Both the position numbers and the translations under genes were made by a program. Positions 44,510-53,378 of a DNA stretch of 64,000 bases are shown here, piece after piece; the stretch's first letter is position 1, and each line of letters starts with the position of its first letter. The notes beneath the pieces were generated by a model. It had not been told where the DNA came from, did no database searches, and saw only the letters and a list, made by a program, of their open reading frames with translations. This DNA comes from Trueperaceae bacterium (GTDB lineage: Bacteria > Deinococcota > Deinococci > Deinococcales > Trueperaceae), in contig DASVCN010000012.1 in NCBI GenBank assembly GCA_036381595.1, forward strand, positions 49,936 to 113,935. Reading direction: 5' to 3'.

Positions 44510-44610
44510 CCTGTGCCGCCCGAACTTCCCGAGTCGCGAACGGGGCCCGTGGCGCGTGCGGTGCGAGCCTGCTTGCTGTCCCCCAATCGGTACCGGTGCA
44601 AGCTCGAAAC

Positions 44611-45438
44611 ATGGTGAGGCCTTATCGATCGCCCAACCATCGCTCGTTCCGGTTGGGACGCTCCCGGCGCCGCGCGCTGCTCATACACGGATTCCCGGGC
44701 ACCCCGTGGGAACTGCGGGCGGTCGGCGCCCACCTGGTCAGGCTCGGCTTCGAGGTTCACTGCCCACTCCTTCCCGGCTTCGGCCCCCACATAGAGAGCC
44801 TGGGCGAGCGCAGCTGGCACGATTGGGAAGAGGCGGTCGAAGAGGCATGCCGGCTAACGAGGCAGGAGGCGGAGGAACTCCTGGTGGTCGGCTACTCGAT
44901 GGGTGGTGCCCTGGCTATGAGGCTTGCTCTGAGGGAGGAGGTGGACCGGCTGGTGCTGATCAATCCGTTCAGCGGGCTCGGCTTCCCGCTCGGCATCCTG
45001 CTGCCCCTGGTGGCGCCCTTCCTGAGGAGTTACCGGCCGTTCGGGAGCGCCGACTTCTCCGATCCCTGGACCCGAGAGGTGGTGGGGCGAGTGCTGCCCG
45101 ATCTCGACGTCGACGACCTCACCTGGCAGCAGCGCCTGCGCAACGAGGTGAAGCTGCCGGTCCGGGCGATCGAGCAGGTGAGGCGCTTGGGCGTGGCCGC
45201 CTGGCGCGCGGCACCGCAGATCGACGTACCCGCCCTCGTCGTCCAGGGGGAAGCGGACGCGGTGGTTCCTGCGTCCCGAACCCGCCGGCTCGCCGACCGG
45301 CTGGGCGGACCGGTCGTGCTGCGCGAGGCTCCCGCCGCAGGCCACGTCCTCATCTGGCCCGAGAAGCCGGGTCACTCCCGGCTCATCCGTGAGATCGAAC
45401 GCTTCACAGCGAACGGCGCTCTGCGAAGAACCGGCTGA
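44611..45438 (+). CDS. Alpha/beta hydrolase, carboxylesterase type
   Basis: A 275-aa serine hydrolase of the Est30-like carboxylesterase group. Visible are the oxyanion segment LLIHGFPGTPWEL, the nucleophile elbow VVGYSMGGALAMRLAL (Ser about residue 103), Asp in VVQGEADAVVPA and His in AAGHVLIWPEK. A cap-like insertion (about 140-195) is rich in Leu and Asp. No signal peptide, so cytoplasmic. The start is uncertain: ATG 44611 is chosen, but GTG 44596 would add five residues. The 3' end overlaps the converging tilS-tadA gene by 35 nt. The natural ester is unknown. Confidence 0.88.
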   Translation: MVRPYRSPNHRSFRLGRSRRRALLIHGFPGTPWELRAVGAHLVRLGFEVHCPLLPGFGPHIESLGERSWHDWEEAVEEACRLTRQEAEELLVVGYSMGGALAMRLALREEVDRLVLINPFSGLGFPLGILLPLVAPFLRSYRPFGSADFSDPWTREVVGRVLPDLDVDDLTWQQRLRNEVKLPVRAIEQVRRLGVAAWRAAPQIDVPALVVQGEADAVVPASRTRRLADRLGGPVVLREAPAAGHVLIWPEKPGHSRLIREIERFTANGALRRTG

Positions 45439-47050
45439 GGAGCGCCGCGGCCTCTTCCTCGAGCACTCCGCCAGTGACCTCCAGACGTCGCTTCCAGGGA
45501 GCCGTCCTGAGGTCGGCGACCGTGCCGAGAGCACCGTCGCGGTTGTTCGGCGCAGCGAAAACCAGCCGTCCGAGGTGGGAGATGAGAGCGGCGCCGGCGC
45601 ACATGGGGCACGGTTCGAGCGTGACGTACAGGGTGCAGTCGCTTAGCCGCCAGTCACCCAGCCTCTCGGCGGCACGGCGCATCGCCACCACCTCGGCGTG
45701 GGCCGACGGATCCCCGCTGCTTTCCGTCTCGTTGTGCCCTTCGGCCAATATCTCACCGCCCCTGGTAAGCACCGCACCGACGGGCAGCTCCCCTTGGCTC
45801 TGGGCCCGCCGGGCGATCTCCAGTGCCCGCCCCATGAAGCGGTCATCCTCGGAAGGTAGCGCTCGACCGTCGGCGTAACCGGCCGCGGCCCCTATCCCTT
45901 CGGCCCATAGCACCTGGTCACCGGCCGCGAGAACGAGCAGGCCATCTCGCTCCTCGCGCGGGATCTTGCGGTCGATCATCAGCCTGGCGAGGCTCTTGCT
46001 GCCTCCCGGCAGACGCATCCGGTCGCCGGGCTGGCGCGACCTCAGAACCAGGTCGGGGTGTTCGAGGGCGCGTGGCGATACCCCATCGGGCAGGCCGGCG
46101 CTGCTGCTCACCCTCCTCGGCTCGCGCGCCTCCGCCTGGCTGGCCAGCTCGAGCCGGCCGTAGGCCAGGCGCAATCTGACGTTCGGCCCCAGTGAGACGC
46201 GGAACGGCTCCTTCCGCCCCAGGTTACTCACGACGGTCTCGATCAGCTCGAAGTCGGGCGCGACGCCGGCCCTGACCATGAGGCTGCGGACCGCCTCATG
46301 CTGAACGGCAGGGTGCGCCTCGATCAACTCCGCCACCTCGAAGCCGCCCGAGCGTTCAAGCGCGAGGGTGGCCTGCCGGAGGTGATCCGACGCGCGTCGC
46401 TGGACGCGGGCGTGGCGGCCCAGACGGCGAGTCGTGGACGGGAACCGGTCCTCGAGCAAGGGTATGACCTCATGGCGCAACCAGGCCCGGAAGAACCGCC
46501 TCTCCGCATTGCTGAGGTCCTCGCGCCAGTCCTGGCCCACATCACGCAGATAAGCGACCAGTTCGCGGTGAGTGACGTCCAGCAGCGGGCGCACGACCTG
46601 CCTGCTCACCGGGGCCATCCCCCTCAGATAGGCGGCGCCGCGAAGAAGCTGCATCAGCACGGTTTCCGCCTGATCGTCGAGGGTGTGTCCGGTGAGGATC
46701 GCGTCGGCCCCGGCAATCTTGGCGGCGCGGGCGAGGAAGGCGTAGCGCACCCTCCTGCCGGCGTCCTCCACATTCCAGTTGCGCCGGCTCGCTACCGCAC
46801 CGACGTCCACCCGCTCACAGAAGAACCGCAGGTCCCACTCCCGGGCGAGCCCCTCGACGAACCGCGCATCCTCCGCCGATCCGGGTCGCAGCGCGTGGTC
46901 GAGATGAGCGACCGACACGTCGACGCCGAGCTCGACCAGCCCGCGCAGAAGGGCTACCGAGTCGGCCCCTCCTGATACCGCGACCAGGAACCGATCGGCT
47001 TCCGGAGCCAGCTCCGAGATACTCGTGCGCAGGTGCTCGGCTACGTCCAC
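45404..47050 (-). CDS. tilS-tadA: Fused tRNA(Ile)-lysidine synthase and tRNA adenosine deaminase
   Basis: A 548-aa protein joining two anticodon-34 modifying enzymes. TilS part (1 to about 400): PP-loop LVAVSGGADSVALLRGL (26-31), HLDHALRPGSAEDARFV, TGHTLDDQAETVLMQLLRGA, and the TilS C-domain (SRQPGDRMRLPGGSKSLARLMIDRKIPREER). It converts C34 to lysidine in the tRNA-Ile that reads AUA. TadA part (about 402-548): HAE (451-453) with catalytic Glu and zinc ligands PCPMC (480-484). It deaminates A34 to inosine in tRNA-Arg. GTG 47050 is chosen because it follows a CATAAT box by 6 nt; upstream sequence has no homology. Confidence 0.93.
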   Translation of the reverse strand: MDVAEHLRTSISELAPEADRFLVAVSGGADSVALLRGLVELGVDVSVAHLDHALRPGSAEDARFVEGLAREWDLRFFCERVDVGAVASRRNWNVEDAGRRVRYAFLARAAKIAGADAILTGHTLDDQAETVLMQLLRGAAYLRGMAPVSRQVVRPLLDVTHRELVAYLRDVGQDWREDLSNAERRFFRAWLRHEVIPLLEDRFPSTTRRLGRHARVQRRASDHLRQATLALERSGGFEVAELIEAHPAVQHEAVRSLMVRAGVAPDFELIETVVSNLGRKEPFRVSLGPNVRLRLAYGRLELASQAEAREPRRVSSSAGLPDGVSPRALEHPDLVLRSRQPGDRMRLPGGSKSLARLMIDRKIPREERDGLLVLAAGDQVLWAEGIGAAAGYADGRALPSEDDRFMGRALEIARRAQSQGELPVGAVLTRGGEILAEGHNETESSGDPSAHAEVVAMRRAAERLGDWRLSDCTLYVTLEPCPMCAGAALISHLGRLVFAAPNNRDGALGTVADLRTAPWKRRLEVTGGVLEEEAAALLSRFFAERRSL

Positions 47051-47056
47051 AACGAC

Positions 47057-47062
47057 ATTATG
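47057..47062 (-). promoter_or_regulatory. -10 box giving a leaderless tilS-tadA transcript
   Basis: CATAAT on the minus strand ends 6 nt before GTG 47050. Confidence 0.4.
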
Positions 47063-47262
47063 ACGGGCCAGGGGTGGTGATCTGTGCCGTGGTTGGTGCG
47101 CCGGCTCGTCAGGTAGGGCCGCTTGCCCGTTGGAACCGCTCCTAGAGTGGGGCCGATAGGTGGGCGGGGCGCTTCGCGGCGGCCCCGCCTGTCGACGGGC
47201 GCCGGCGCAGACCGGCGCGACGGGCGTTGGCCCGGGTAGGCGGAACGACCGGGCTTGCTGGC

Positions 47263-47268
47263 TATACT
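47263..47268 (+). promoter_or_regulatory. -10 box giving a leaderless deoB transcript
   Basis: TATACT ends 5 nt before the deoB ATG at 47274, with no Shine-Dalgarno sequence. The 223-nt divergent region to tilS-tadA holds nothing else recognisable. Confidence 0.5.
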
Positions 47269-47273
47269 CGCGC

Positions 47274-48437
47274 ATGACCGTTACCGTCATCGTCCTCGAC
47301 TCTGTAGGCGTGGGCTCGCTACCCGACGCGGAGCTGTTCGGCGACGCGGGCGCTCACACTCTCGATCACACCCTCGCTCGGGCACCTGTCTCTCTACCGA
47401 ACCTGCAGCGTCTGGGGCTGGGGAATATCGAGGGCGTGTCATCACTCTCCGCCTCCATCGAACCGGCGGCCGCTTTCGGCCGGATGTTGGAACTCTCCTC
47501 CGGGAAGGACACCACTACTGGGCACTGGGAGTTCATGGGGGTCGAACTCGAGCAACCGTTCCGAACCTACGAGCGCTTCCCCGATGAGGTGATGGAGGCA
47601 TTCGACCGGCTCACCGGCCGTGGCCACCTTGGCAACCGGCCCGCTTCGGGGACCGATATAATCGCCGAGCTGGGGGAGCAGCACCTCGTGAGCGGCGAAC
47701 CGATCGTCTACACCAGCACCGACAGCGTGTTCCAGGTGGCGGCCCACGTCGACGTGGTGCCCCTGAGTAACCTCTACGAGTGGTGCCAGGGAGCACGGGA
47801 ACTGCTGACCGGCGAGCACTCGGTCGCCCGGGTCATAGCCCGCCCCTTCACCGGCCGGCCTGGAGCCTTCGAGCGGTTGGGAGCCAAGCGGCGCGATTAC
47901 TCGCTCTCTCCGCCACGACGAACCGTGCTCGAGGCGCTGAAGGAAGCCGACCGCGAGGTAGTGGCGATCGGCAAGATCGCCGACATCTACAACCGGGTGG
48001 GCATCAGCGAGGAGGTGAAGACGAGCGACAACGCCGACGGTGTGGAGAAGACGATCGAGGCGATGAGTGCCCGGCCGGAAGGGTTCGTCTTCTGCAACCT
48101 GGTCGAGTTCGACTCTCTCTACGGTCACCGTCGTGACCCGCACGGCTACTCGCGGGCGCTTGCCGAGTTCGACGAGCGGCTTCCCCGACTCACTGCAGCA
48201 CTGAGCCCCAACGACGTACTGATACTCGTGAGCGACCACGGCAACGATCCGACCTGGAACGGCACCGACCATACCCGTGAGTACGGCCTGCTGCTGGCCT
48301 GCGGACCCGGTGTCCAGGCTGTTTCGCTCGGCACCCGTGGCAGCTTCGCCGACCTGGGAGCGACCGTCGCGGACCTGCTGGGTGTCGACTGGGACGGGTT
48401 GGGCGAGAGCTTCGCCGCCTCACTCAGACCCATGTAG
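47274..48437 (+). CDS. deoB: Phosphopentomutase
   Basis: DeoB interconverts ribose-1-/deoxyribose-1-phosphate and the 5-phosphates, linking nucleoside salvage to the pentose pathway. The 387-aa alkaline phosphatase-superfamily enzyme shows [20 protein letters not shown] (metal Asp), the nucleophile region [14 protein letters not shown] with phospho-Thr, [32 protein letters not shown] and the metal-site [19 protein letters not shown]. All are diagnostic for DeoB rather than other mutases. Length matches the family. The gene appears to stand alone. Confidence 0.96.
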   Translation: MTVTVIVLDSVGVGSLPDAELFGDAGAHTLDHTLARAPVSLPNLQRLGLGNIEGVSSLSASIEPAAAFGRMLELSSGKDTTTGHWEFMGVELEQPFRTYERFPDEVMEAFDRLTGRGHLGNRPASGTDIIAELGEQHLVSGEPIVYTSTDSVFQVAAHVDVVPLSNLYEWCQGARELLTGEHSVARVIARPFTGRPGAFERLGAKRRDYSLSPPRRTVLEALKEADREVVAIGKIADIYNRVGISEEVKTSDNADGVEKTIEAMSARPEGFVFCNLVEFDSLYGHRRDPHGYSRALAEFDERLPRLTAALSPNDVLILVSDHGNDPTWNGTDHTREYGLLLACGPGVQAVSLGTRGSFADLGATVADLLGVDWDGLGESFAASLRPM

Positions 48438-48654
48438 TAGCCGGCTCGAGTCCCTGGCGTCGGCCTACTCGGCGGAAGAGTCGGGGCGGCCGTCGAGGAA
48501 GCAACCCGTCTCGAGCAGCCGGCTGTCGTGGCGGTCCGTGCCGGCACACCTCGATCGGGTGTCGGCCGGGTAGATGCGTTCGAGCCGGCGACGTCATGGG
48601 ATGCGGCGCCAGGCTGGTATGAGGCGACCGCTGCGCTCCTCGACCGATGGCGAA

Positions 48655-48678
48655 GCCCCGGCTCTTGCGAGCCGGGGC
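48655..48678 (-). terminator. Terminator of the ribosomal protein supercluster
   Basis: A perfect 10-bp stem, GCCCCGGCTC with GAGCCGGGGC around a 4-nt loop, lies 26 nt past the rplQ stop on the minus strand and is followed by TTCG. The rest of 48438-48703 shows no gene. Confidence 0.7.
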
Positions 48679-48703
48679 GAGCTGGGTCCGATGCTGGTGG
48701 AGC

Positions 48704-49069
48704 TCAGGCGTCCTGGTAGGTCACCAGTTCGATGAGGGCCTCGCGGGTGGCGTCGCCACGCCGGGTGCCCAGCTGATAGATGCGGGTGTAGCCGCCCGGC
48801 CGCTCGGCGAAGGCCGGTGCGATCTCGTCCATCAGCCTGCTCACGACCTCGCGGTCGTGTATCTCGCGGGCCACCAGGCGCCGGGCGTGGAGGTCGCCTC
48901 CACGGGCGGTGGTGATCAGCTTCTCTACGTAGGGTTGAAGGTTCTTCGCTTTCGCGAGAGTGGTCTTTATGCGGCCGTGGCGCAACAGCGAAGTAGCCTG
49001 GTTACGGGCCAATGCCGTCCTATGGCTGCTGTGCCGGTTGAGCTTGCGGCCCCGTGACATGTGCCTCAT
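48704..49069 (-). CDS. rplQ: Ribosomal protein L17
   Basis: A large-subunit protein on the outer face near the peptide exit. The 121-aa sequence opens [53 protein letters not shown], the conserved L17 core, and ends with a [22 protein letters not shown] block. An internal ATG three codons in is also possible, but the MRH start matches homologues. Last gene of the supercluster, 3 nt after rpoA. Confidence 0.96.
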   Translation of the reverse strand: MRHMSRGRKLNRHSSHRTALARNQATSLLRHGRIKTTLAKAKNLQPYVEKLITTARGGDLHARRLVAREIHDREVVSRLMDEIAPAFAERPGGYTRIYQLGTRRGDATREALIELVTYQDA

Positions 49070-49072
49070 CGA

Positions 49073-50017
49073 TTACTCCTTGAGTGCCAAGCCGCGGGCG
49101 GCCAGCCTTTCCTTGATCTCTTCCAGTGACTTCTCCCCCACCCCGCCGACCTTCTTGAGGTCGCGTTCGGAGAGCGCCAGCAGAGCGTTCACCGAGTCGA
49201 TCCCCTCCTCCTGGAGCGAGTGGAGGACGCGCGAGGAGAGCTCGAGGCTCTCGAGGCCCATCTGCTGAACCTGGTCGGCGCCAGCTCCGGTGTCCTCGGG
49301 CTCCCGGCTGGGGATGGTCATGACCGGCACCTTCTCCTCGGCGTCGGCGAGCGACTCCCCGGAGAAGACGGCCAGCTGCCCGCGGAGGATCTCCACGGCG
49401 TGGTCGAGGGCCGCCCGCGGCTCGACGGAGCCGTCGGTCCACACCCGCAGCACCAGCCGGTCGAGGTCGGTCTTCTGACCCACGCGAGTGTCTTCGACCC
49501 GGTAGGCGACCCTGCGGATAGGAGTGAACACGGCGTCGACCGGTATCGAGTTGATCCGGTCCTTGGTGCCGTGTATCTCGGCGGGCACGTAGCCCACTCC
49601 GGGTTCCACCCGGACTTCCATCACCAGGCGACCGCCCTTGGTGAGGGTCGCGATAGGCAGTTCGGGGTTGATCACCTCGACGTTGGCCGGCACGTCGAAG
49701 TCGGCGGCCGTGACCGGCCCCTCCTTCTCGGCACGCAACGTGAGGGTGATCGGGTCGTCGTCGTGGAGTTTGACCACCAGCTCCTTGAGGTTGAGGATGA
49801 TCTGCATGACATCCTCCTTCACCCCTTCGATGGTGGAGAACTCGTGGAGGACGTCCTCGATGTAAACGCTGGTTACGGCTGTGCCGGGTACCGAGGAGAG
49901 CAGGATCCGCCTCAGCGGGTTGCCCAGCGTCACCCCGTATCCGCGGGCCAGCGGCTCCACCACGAACTCACCGTACTTGTCGGTGGTCTTGGCCTTGAAT
50001 TCCGGAATTATCTGCAT
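49073..50017 (-). CDS. rpoA: RNA polymerase alpha subunit
   Basis: The alpha dimer nucleates RNA polymerase assembly and its C-domain contacts UP elements and activators. N-domain (about 1-225): FVVEPLARGYGVTLGNPLRRILLSSVPGTAVTSVYIEDVLHEFSTI, the dimer and beta/beta' contact surface. Acidic linker about 228-255. C-domain (about 258-310): EEGIDSVNALLALSERDLKKVGGVGEKSLEEIKERLAARGL, a helix-hairpin-helix fold. ATG 50017 (MQIIPEF) is taken; an in-frame GTG at 50029 would add four residues. A 74-nt gap separates it from rpsD, one of the larger gaps in the cluster. Confidence 0.96.
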   Translation of the reverse strand: MQIIPEFKAKTTDKYGEFVVEPLARGYGVTLGNPLRRILLSSVPGTAVTSVYIEDVLHEFSTIEGVKEDVMQIILNLKELVVKLHDDDPITLTLRAEKEGPVTAADFDVPANVEVINPELPIATLTKGGRLVMEVRVEPGVGYVPAEIHGTKDRINSIPVDAVFTPIRRVAYRVEDTRVGQKTDLDRLVLRVWTDGSVEPRAALDHAVEILRGQLAVFSGESLADAEEKVPVMTIPSREPEDTGAGADQVQQMGLESLELSSRVLHSLQEEGIDSVNALLALSERDLKKVGGVGEKSLEEIKERLAARGLALKE

Positions 50018-50102
50018 CGTCTGTTCCACCCGCCTGTTCCCTGTTCGTTCCGTTCTCTGATGTGACTCGGTCCGTTACTCACCGCGCCGAAGCGCAGGTG
50101 GA

Positions 50103-50720
50103 TTACCTCGAGTAGTACTCGATGACCTGGAGTTCGTTGACCGGAACGACGATGTCTTCCCGCGCGGGTCGGTTCTTGAACCGTCCCTTGAGGTTCTCGG
50201 CGTCGAACTCGAGCCACGGCAGGGTCTTGCCCCGCTTCCGCTCCTCGACGTTCGCCTTGATGTGCTCGTTCTGTCGCGCCTTGGGAGCTACCGAGATCTC
50301 GTCGCCGGGGTTGACCCGGTAGGACGGGATGTCGACACGCTTGCCGTTGACATGGATGTGCCCGTGGGCGACGAACTGGCGCGCCTGCCGGCGGGTGTGG
50401 GCGATGCCCAGACGGAAGACGACGTTGTCGAGCCGCGACTCGAGCAGCTGCAGGAACACGGCGCCCGTCGAACCCTCTGCCTTGGTGGCTTCGTCGAACA
50501 GGTTGGCGAACTGCTTCTCGCTCATGTTGTAGAAGAAGCGCAGCTTCTGCTTCTCCCGCAACCGCACGCCGTAGTCGCTGATCCGGCGACGGCGACGCTG
50601 GCCGTGCTGGCCTGGCGGGTAGGGGTGTCTCTCCATGTATCGCTGCGCCTTGGGGGTCTCGACGAGGTTCACCCCTTCGCGCCTGCAGATCTTGACTATC
50701 GGTCCTCTGTATCGGCCCAT
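50103..50720 (-). CDS. rpsD: Ribosomal protein S4
   Basis: A primary 16S-binding protein and, in many bacteria, a translational repressor of the alpha operon. The 205-aa protein shows [16 protein letters not shown], the [30 protein letters not shown] block and an S4 RNA-binding domain ([46 protein letters not shown]). Thermus S4 carries four zinc-binding Cys near the N-terminus; this protein has only one, so it is the zinc-free (C-minus) form. ATG 50720 has AGGAG upstream. Confidence 0.96.
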   Translation of the reverse strand: MGRYRGPIVKICRREGVNLVETPKAQRYMERHPYPPGQHGQRRRRRISDYGVRLREKQKLRFFYNMSEKQFANLFDEATKAEGSTGAVFLQLLESRLDNVVFRLGIAHTRRQARQFVAHGHIHVNGKRVDIPSYRVNPGDEISVAPKARQNEHIKANVEERKRGKTLPWLEFDAENLKGRFKNRPAREDIVVPVNELQVIEYYSR

Positions 50721-50820
50721 TATCTCTCCTGAATACTCACTCTGCTCGAGTCGAGGTCGCAACCCGGGCGCCAGAGCACCCGGTCGTGCGGATGGCCGAA
50801 GGCCCATCCGCGGCCCTCAT

Positions 50821-51210
50821 CTACATGCGCTTCCGCTTGCGGGGACGGCAGCCGTTGTGCGGCGTAGGGGTGTCGTCGACGATCGAGCGGACATTGACGC
50901 CGGTAGCCTGGATCGACCGGATCGCCTGCTCGCGGCCCGAACCGGTGCCGCGGATGACGATGTCGAGCTGGCTGAGGCCCATGTTCTGGGCCTTGCGGGT
51001 CGCGTCGGCGGCGGCCAGCTGGGCGGCGTAGGGCGTGCCCTTCTTGGAGCCCTTGTAGCCGATGGAACCGGAGCTCGACCAGGCCACCGTATTCCCGTCC
51101 GGATCGGTGATAGTGACGATGGTGTTGTTGTACGAAGCGTGGATGAACGCCTTGCCTTCGGCGAGGCTGCGCTTCGTGCGTTTCTTGGTCTTGGGACTCG
51201 GTTTGGCCAC
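50821..51210 (-). CDS. rpsK: Ribosomal protein S11
   Basis: A 30S platform protein lining the mRNA exit cleft with S7 and S18. The 129-aa sequence contains AFIHASYNNTIVTITDPDGNTVAWSSSGSIGYKGSKKGTPYAAQ and the C-terminal VRSIVDDTPTPHNGCRPRKRKRM, with the HNGCR turn conserved in all bacteria. GTG start. About 100 nt lie before rpsD, with no visible regulatory element. Confidence 0.97.
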   Translation of the reverse strand: MAKPSPKTKKRTKRSLAEGKAFIHASYNNTIVTITDPDGNTVAWSSSGSIGYKGSKKGTPYAAQLAAADATRKAQNMGLSQLDIVIRGTGSGREQAIRSIQATGVNVRSIVDDTPTPHNGCRPRKRKRM

Positions 51211-51226
51211 GTTCTTACCTCAGTTC

Positions 51227-51607
51227 CTACTTCTTCGGCGCCTTCTTCTTGCCGGCTACGGTACGACGCGGCCCCTTGCGGGTCCGGGCGTTGGTCTTGG
51301 TCGACTGACCGCGAACGGGCAGACCGCGGCGGTGGCGGAGTCCCCGGTAGCAGCCGATGTCCATCAGCCGCTTGATGTTGAGCTGGATCTCGCGCCGGAG
51401 GTCGCCCTCGACTTTGAACTCGCTCTCGACGATTCCGCGCAGCCGCGCGATCTCATTCTCGGCCAGGTCCTTCACGCGGGTATCGGGATCGACTTCGGCC
51501 TTCTCGAGGATCACTCGTGAGCGCGACAGCCCGATGCCGTAGATGTACGGCAGCGCATGCTCTACCCGTTTCTCCCTGGGAAGGTCTACCCCTGCGATTC
51601 GCGCCAT
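51227..51607 (-). CDS. rpsM: Ribosomal protein S13
   Basis: A 30S head protein contacting P-site tRNA and the 50S bridge B1. The 126-aa sequence starts [26 protein letters not shown] and has the helix-two-turn-helix domain ([32 protein letters not shown]) and [38 protein letters not shown], where the basic tail reaches the tRNA. It starts 1 nt after the rpmJ stop. Confidence 0.97.
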   Translation of the reverse strand: MARIAGVDLPREKRVEHALPYIYGIGLSRSRVILEKAEVDPDTRVKDLAENEIARLRGIVESEFKVEGDLRREIQLNIKRLMDIGCYRGLRHRRGLPVRGQSTKTNARTRKGPRRTVAGKKKAPKK

Positions 51608-51608
51608 A

Positions 51609-51725
51609 TCAGCCCTGCCTTTGCTTGTGCTTCGGGTTCACCGAGCAGATCACGAACACCTTGCCGTGCCGCCGAACGATCTTGCACTTGTCACACATCG
51701 GTTTCACTGATGCCCGAACTTTCAT
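51609..51725 (-). CDS. rpmJ: Ribosomal protein L36
   Basis: A 38-aa large-subunit protein: [20 protein letters not shown] then [18 protein letters not shown]. The zinc ligands Cys11, Cys14, Cys27 and His33 are all present, so this is the zinc-containing form that stabilises 23S rRNA domains. It lies between infA and rpsM, its standard place. The gene is short enough to be missed by length cut-offs. Confidence 0.97.
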   Translation of the reverse strand: MKVRASVKPMCDKCKIVRRHGKVFVICSVNPKHKQRQG

Positions 51726-51734
51726 CTCACATTC

Positions 51735-52001
51735 CTACTTTCGGTACACGATCCGACCCTTTTCCGGGTCGTAGGTGCTGATTTCGACGACGACGCGGTC
51801 ACCCGGGAGGATCCGGATGTAGTGCCGCCTCATCTTGCCGCCCACATGGGCGAGGATCTCCGGACCCGCGTCGAGCTGGACCAGGAACGTGGTATTCGGC
51901 CGAGCCTCGAGAACCACACCCTCTGTGCGGATGGTGTCCTGCGTGGTTTCCTCGGCGCGATTTGTCCGTGGCCTCGGCGGACCAGATCTCCTACGCGCCA
52001 T
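51735..52001 (-). CDS. infA: Translation initiation factor IF-1
   Basis: IF-1 blocks the ribosomal A site during initiation. The OB-fold core runs from about residue 20 ([56 protein letters not shown]) to the end. The usual protein has about 72 residues; here 88, owing to a basic N-terminal extension ([18 protein letters not shown]). That extension overlaps map by 11 nt, and no better internal start with a ribosome binding site is evident, so it may be real. Confidence 0.95.
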   Translation of the reverse strand: MARRRSGPPRPRTNRAEETTQDTIRTEGVVLEARPNTTFLVQLDAGPEILAHVGGKMRRHYIRILPGDRVVVEISTYDPEKGRIVYRK

Positions 52002-52803
52002 GCTTGCCTCCTCCTGCCGCGCCCGCCGGAGCTGCTGATTCTCCCTTGAGCGCGAACGTATCGCTTGCAGTCAACACCCGCGGTCCCTCATCGGTGACCG
52101 CAACGGTGTGCTCGAAGTGCGCGGCAAGACTCCCGTCAGCGGTGGGTGCTGTCCAGCCATCTTCCAGGATCCGAACCCGGGTGCGCCTCTCGGTCACCAT
52201 CGGTTCCATCGCCAGGACGAGGCCGGGCCGTAGCACGGGACCGGTACCTGCGCGTCCGTAGTTGGGCAGCTCCGGCGCCTCGTGGAACTCACGACCGATG
52301 CCGTGCCCCACGAACTCCCTCACCACCCAGAAACCTTCGGCTTCGACGACGCTCTGTATAGCCGCGGAGATGTCGCCGAGCCTGTTGCCTGCCACCGCAG
52401 CCGCGATGCCCGCATGGAGCGAGCGTTCGGTGGCATCGAGCAACTTCTGCGCTTCTGCCGAGATCTCGCCGACCGCGTAGGTCTTCGCCATGTCGGCAGC
52501 GAAGCCTCCGTAGAAGGTGCCGATATCGACGGAAACGATGTCGCCTTCGGCAAGCGGACGCCGGTCCGGAAAACCGTGGACCACGACGTCGTTCACCGAT
52601 GTGCAGAGCGTAGCCGGAAAGCCACGATAGCCCTTGAAGGCGGGCTTTCCGCCACGCGAGAGGATAGCATCTTCGGCAACCTGGTTCAACTCGGCGGTTG
52701 ACACTCCCGGGGCGATCAGCTTCTCGACCGCTTCGAGGGCCTCACGGTTGATAACCGCGGCCTCTGCCATCTGGTCGATCTCGGCTGGACGCTTGAGGAT
52801 CAA
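51991..52803 (-). CDS. map: Methionine aminopeptidase, type I
   Basis: Removes the initiator Met from nascent proteins. The 270-aa pita-bread enzyme has all five metal ligands in context: [19 protein letters not shown] (two Asp), [15 protein letters not shown] (His), LAMEPMV (Glu) and AHFEHTVAV (Glu). [16 protein letters not shown] substrate contacts appear as [16 protein letters not shown]. The start is a TTG at 52803 overlapping the adk stop. About 15 extra Ala/Gly-rich residues end the chain. The order secY-adk-map-infA is the common bacterial one. Confidence 0.96.
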   Translation of the reverse strand: MILKRPAEIDQMAEAAVINREALEAVEKLIAPGVSTAELNQVAEDAILSRGGKPAFKGYRGFPATLCTSVNDVVVHGFPDRRPLAEGDIVSVDIGTFYGGFAADMAKTYAVGEISAEAQKLLDATERSLHAGIAAAVAGNRLGDISAAIQSVVEAEGFWVVREFVGHGIGREFHEAPELPNYGRAGTGPVLRPGLVLAMEPMVTERRTRVRILEDGWTAPTADGSLAAHFEHTVAVTDEGPRVLTASDTFALKGESAAPAGAAGGGKHGA

Positions 52804-53378
52804 TGCAGTACCTCGTTGATCCGTCCGGTCACGTCGTCCATCGAGCCCATACCGTCCACTACCACCAGCTTGCCCTGACCACGGTAGTAGTCGAGCAGCG
52901 GTTGGGTGTCGTTCCGGTAGACCTCCATCCGTTTGCGGATGGTGGCTTCATTGTCGTCGAACCGCCCCTCGTCCCGAGAACGCCGCATGAGCCTCCTGAC
53001 CAACTCCTCCTGGTCCACCTCGAGGGCTACAGCGGCGGTCACCGAGGTATCCAGCTCGGCCAGGAGCGCATCGAGCGCGGCGGCCTGGGCCGAGGTGCGG
53101 GGGAAACCGTCGAGCAGCACCCTGACGTTCTGCTCGTCTTCGAGTTCATCTCGCACCATGGCGATGATGAGGTCGTCGGGCACGAGATCGCCCGCTTCCA
53201 TGATCCCCTTGGCTCGCTGCCCGAGCTCGGTGCCACGCTCCACGTGCTCGCGGAGCATGTCGCCGGTCGACAGCTTCACCAGCCCTCGGCCGTGAGCCAG
53301 GCGGTTCGCCTGAGTACCCTTGCCGGCTCCAGGCGGTCCCATGAGCAGGAGGACTTCGGAGTCGGGCCGGGCGTCCAC
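52800..53378 (-). CDS. adk: Adenylate kinase
   Basis: Interconverts ATP + AMP and 2 ADP. The 192-aa protein shows the P-loop LLMGPPGAGKGTQANRLA, the AMP site KLSTGDMLR and LLDGFPRT, and the core-LID hinge RLMRRSRDEGRFDDNEATIRKRMEVY. It lacks the Cys-containing long LID, so it is a short-type enzyme. The GTG at 53378 is assigned because it overlaps the secY stop by one base (TAGTG); upstream in-frame sequence has no homology. Confidence 0.95.
   Translation of the reverse strand: MDARPDSEVLLLMGPPGAGKGTQANRLAHGRGLVKLSTGDMLREHVERGTELGQRAKGIMEAGDLVPDDLIIAMVRDELEDEQNVRVLLDGFPRTSAQAAALDALLAELDTSVTAAVALEVDQEELVRRLMRRSRDEGRFDDNEATIRKRMEVYRNDTQPLLDYYRGQGKLVVVDGMGSMDDVTGRINEVLH

Noticed and set aside
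47051..47290. 80-residue N-terminal extension of TilS-TadA
   Set aside because: It is Pro/Arg-rich without homology and would overlap the deoB start on the other strand; GTG 47050 follows a -10 box and matches where TilS begins.
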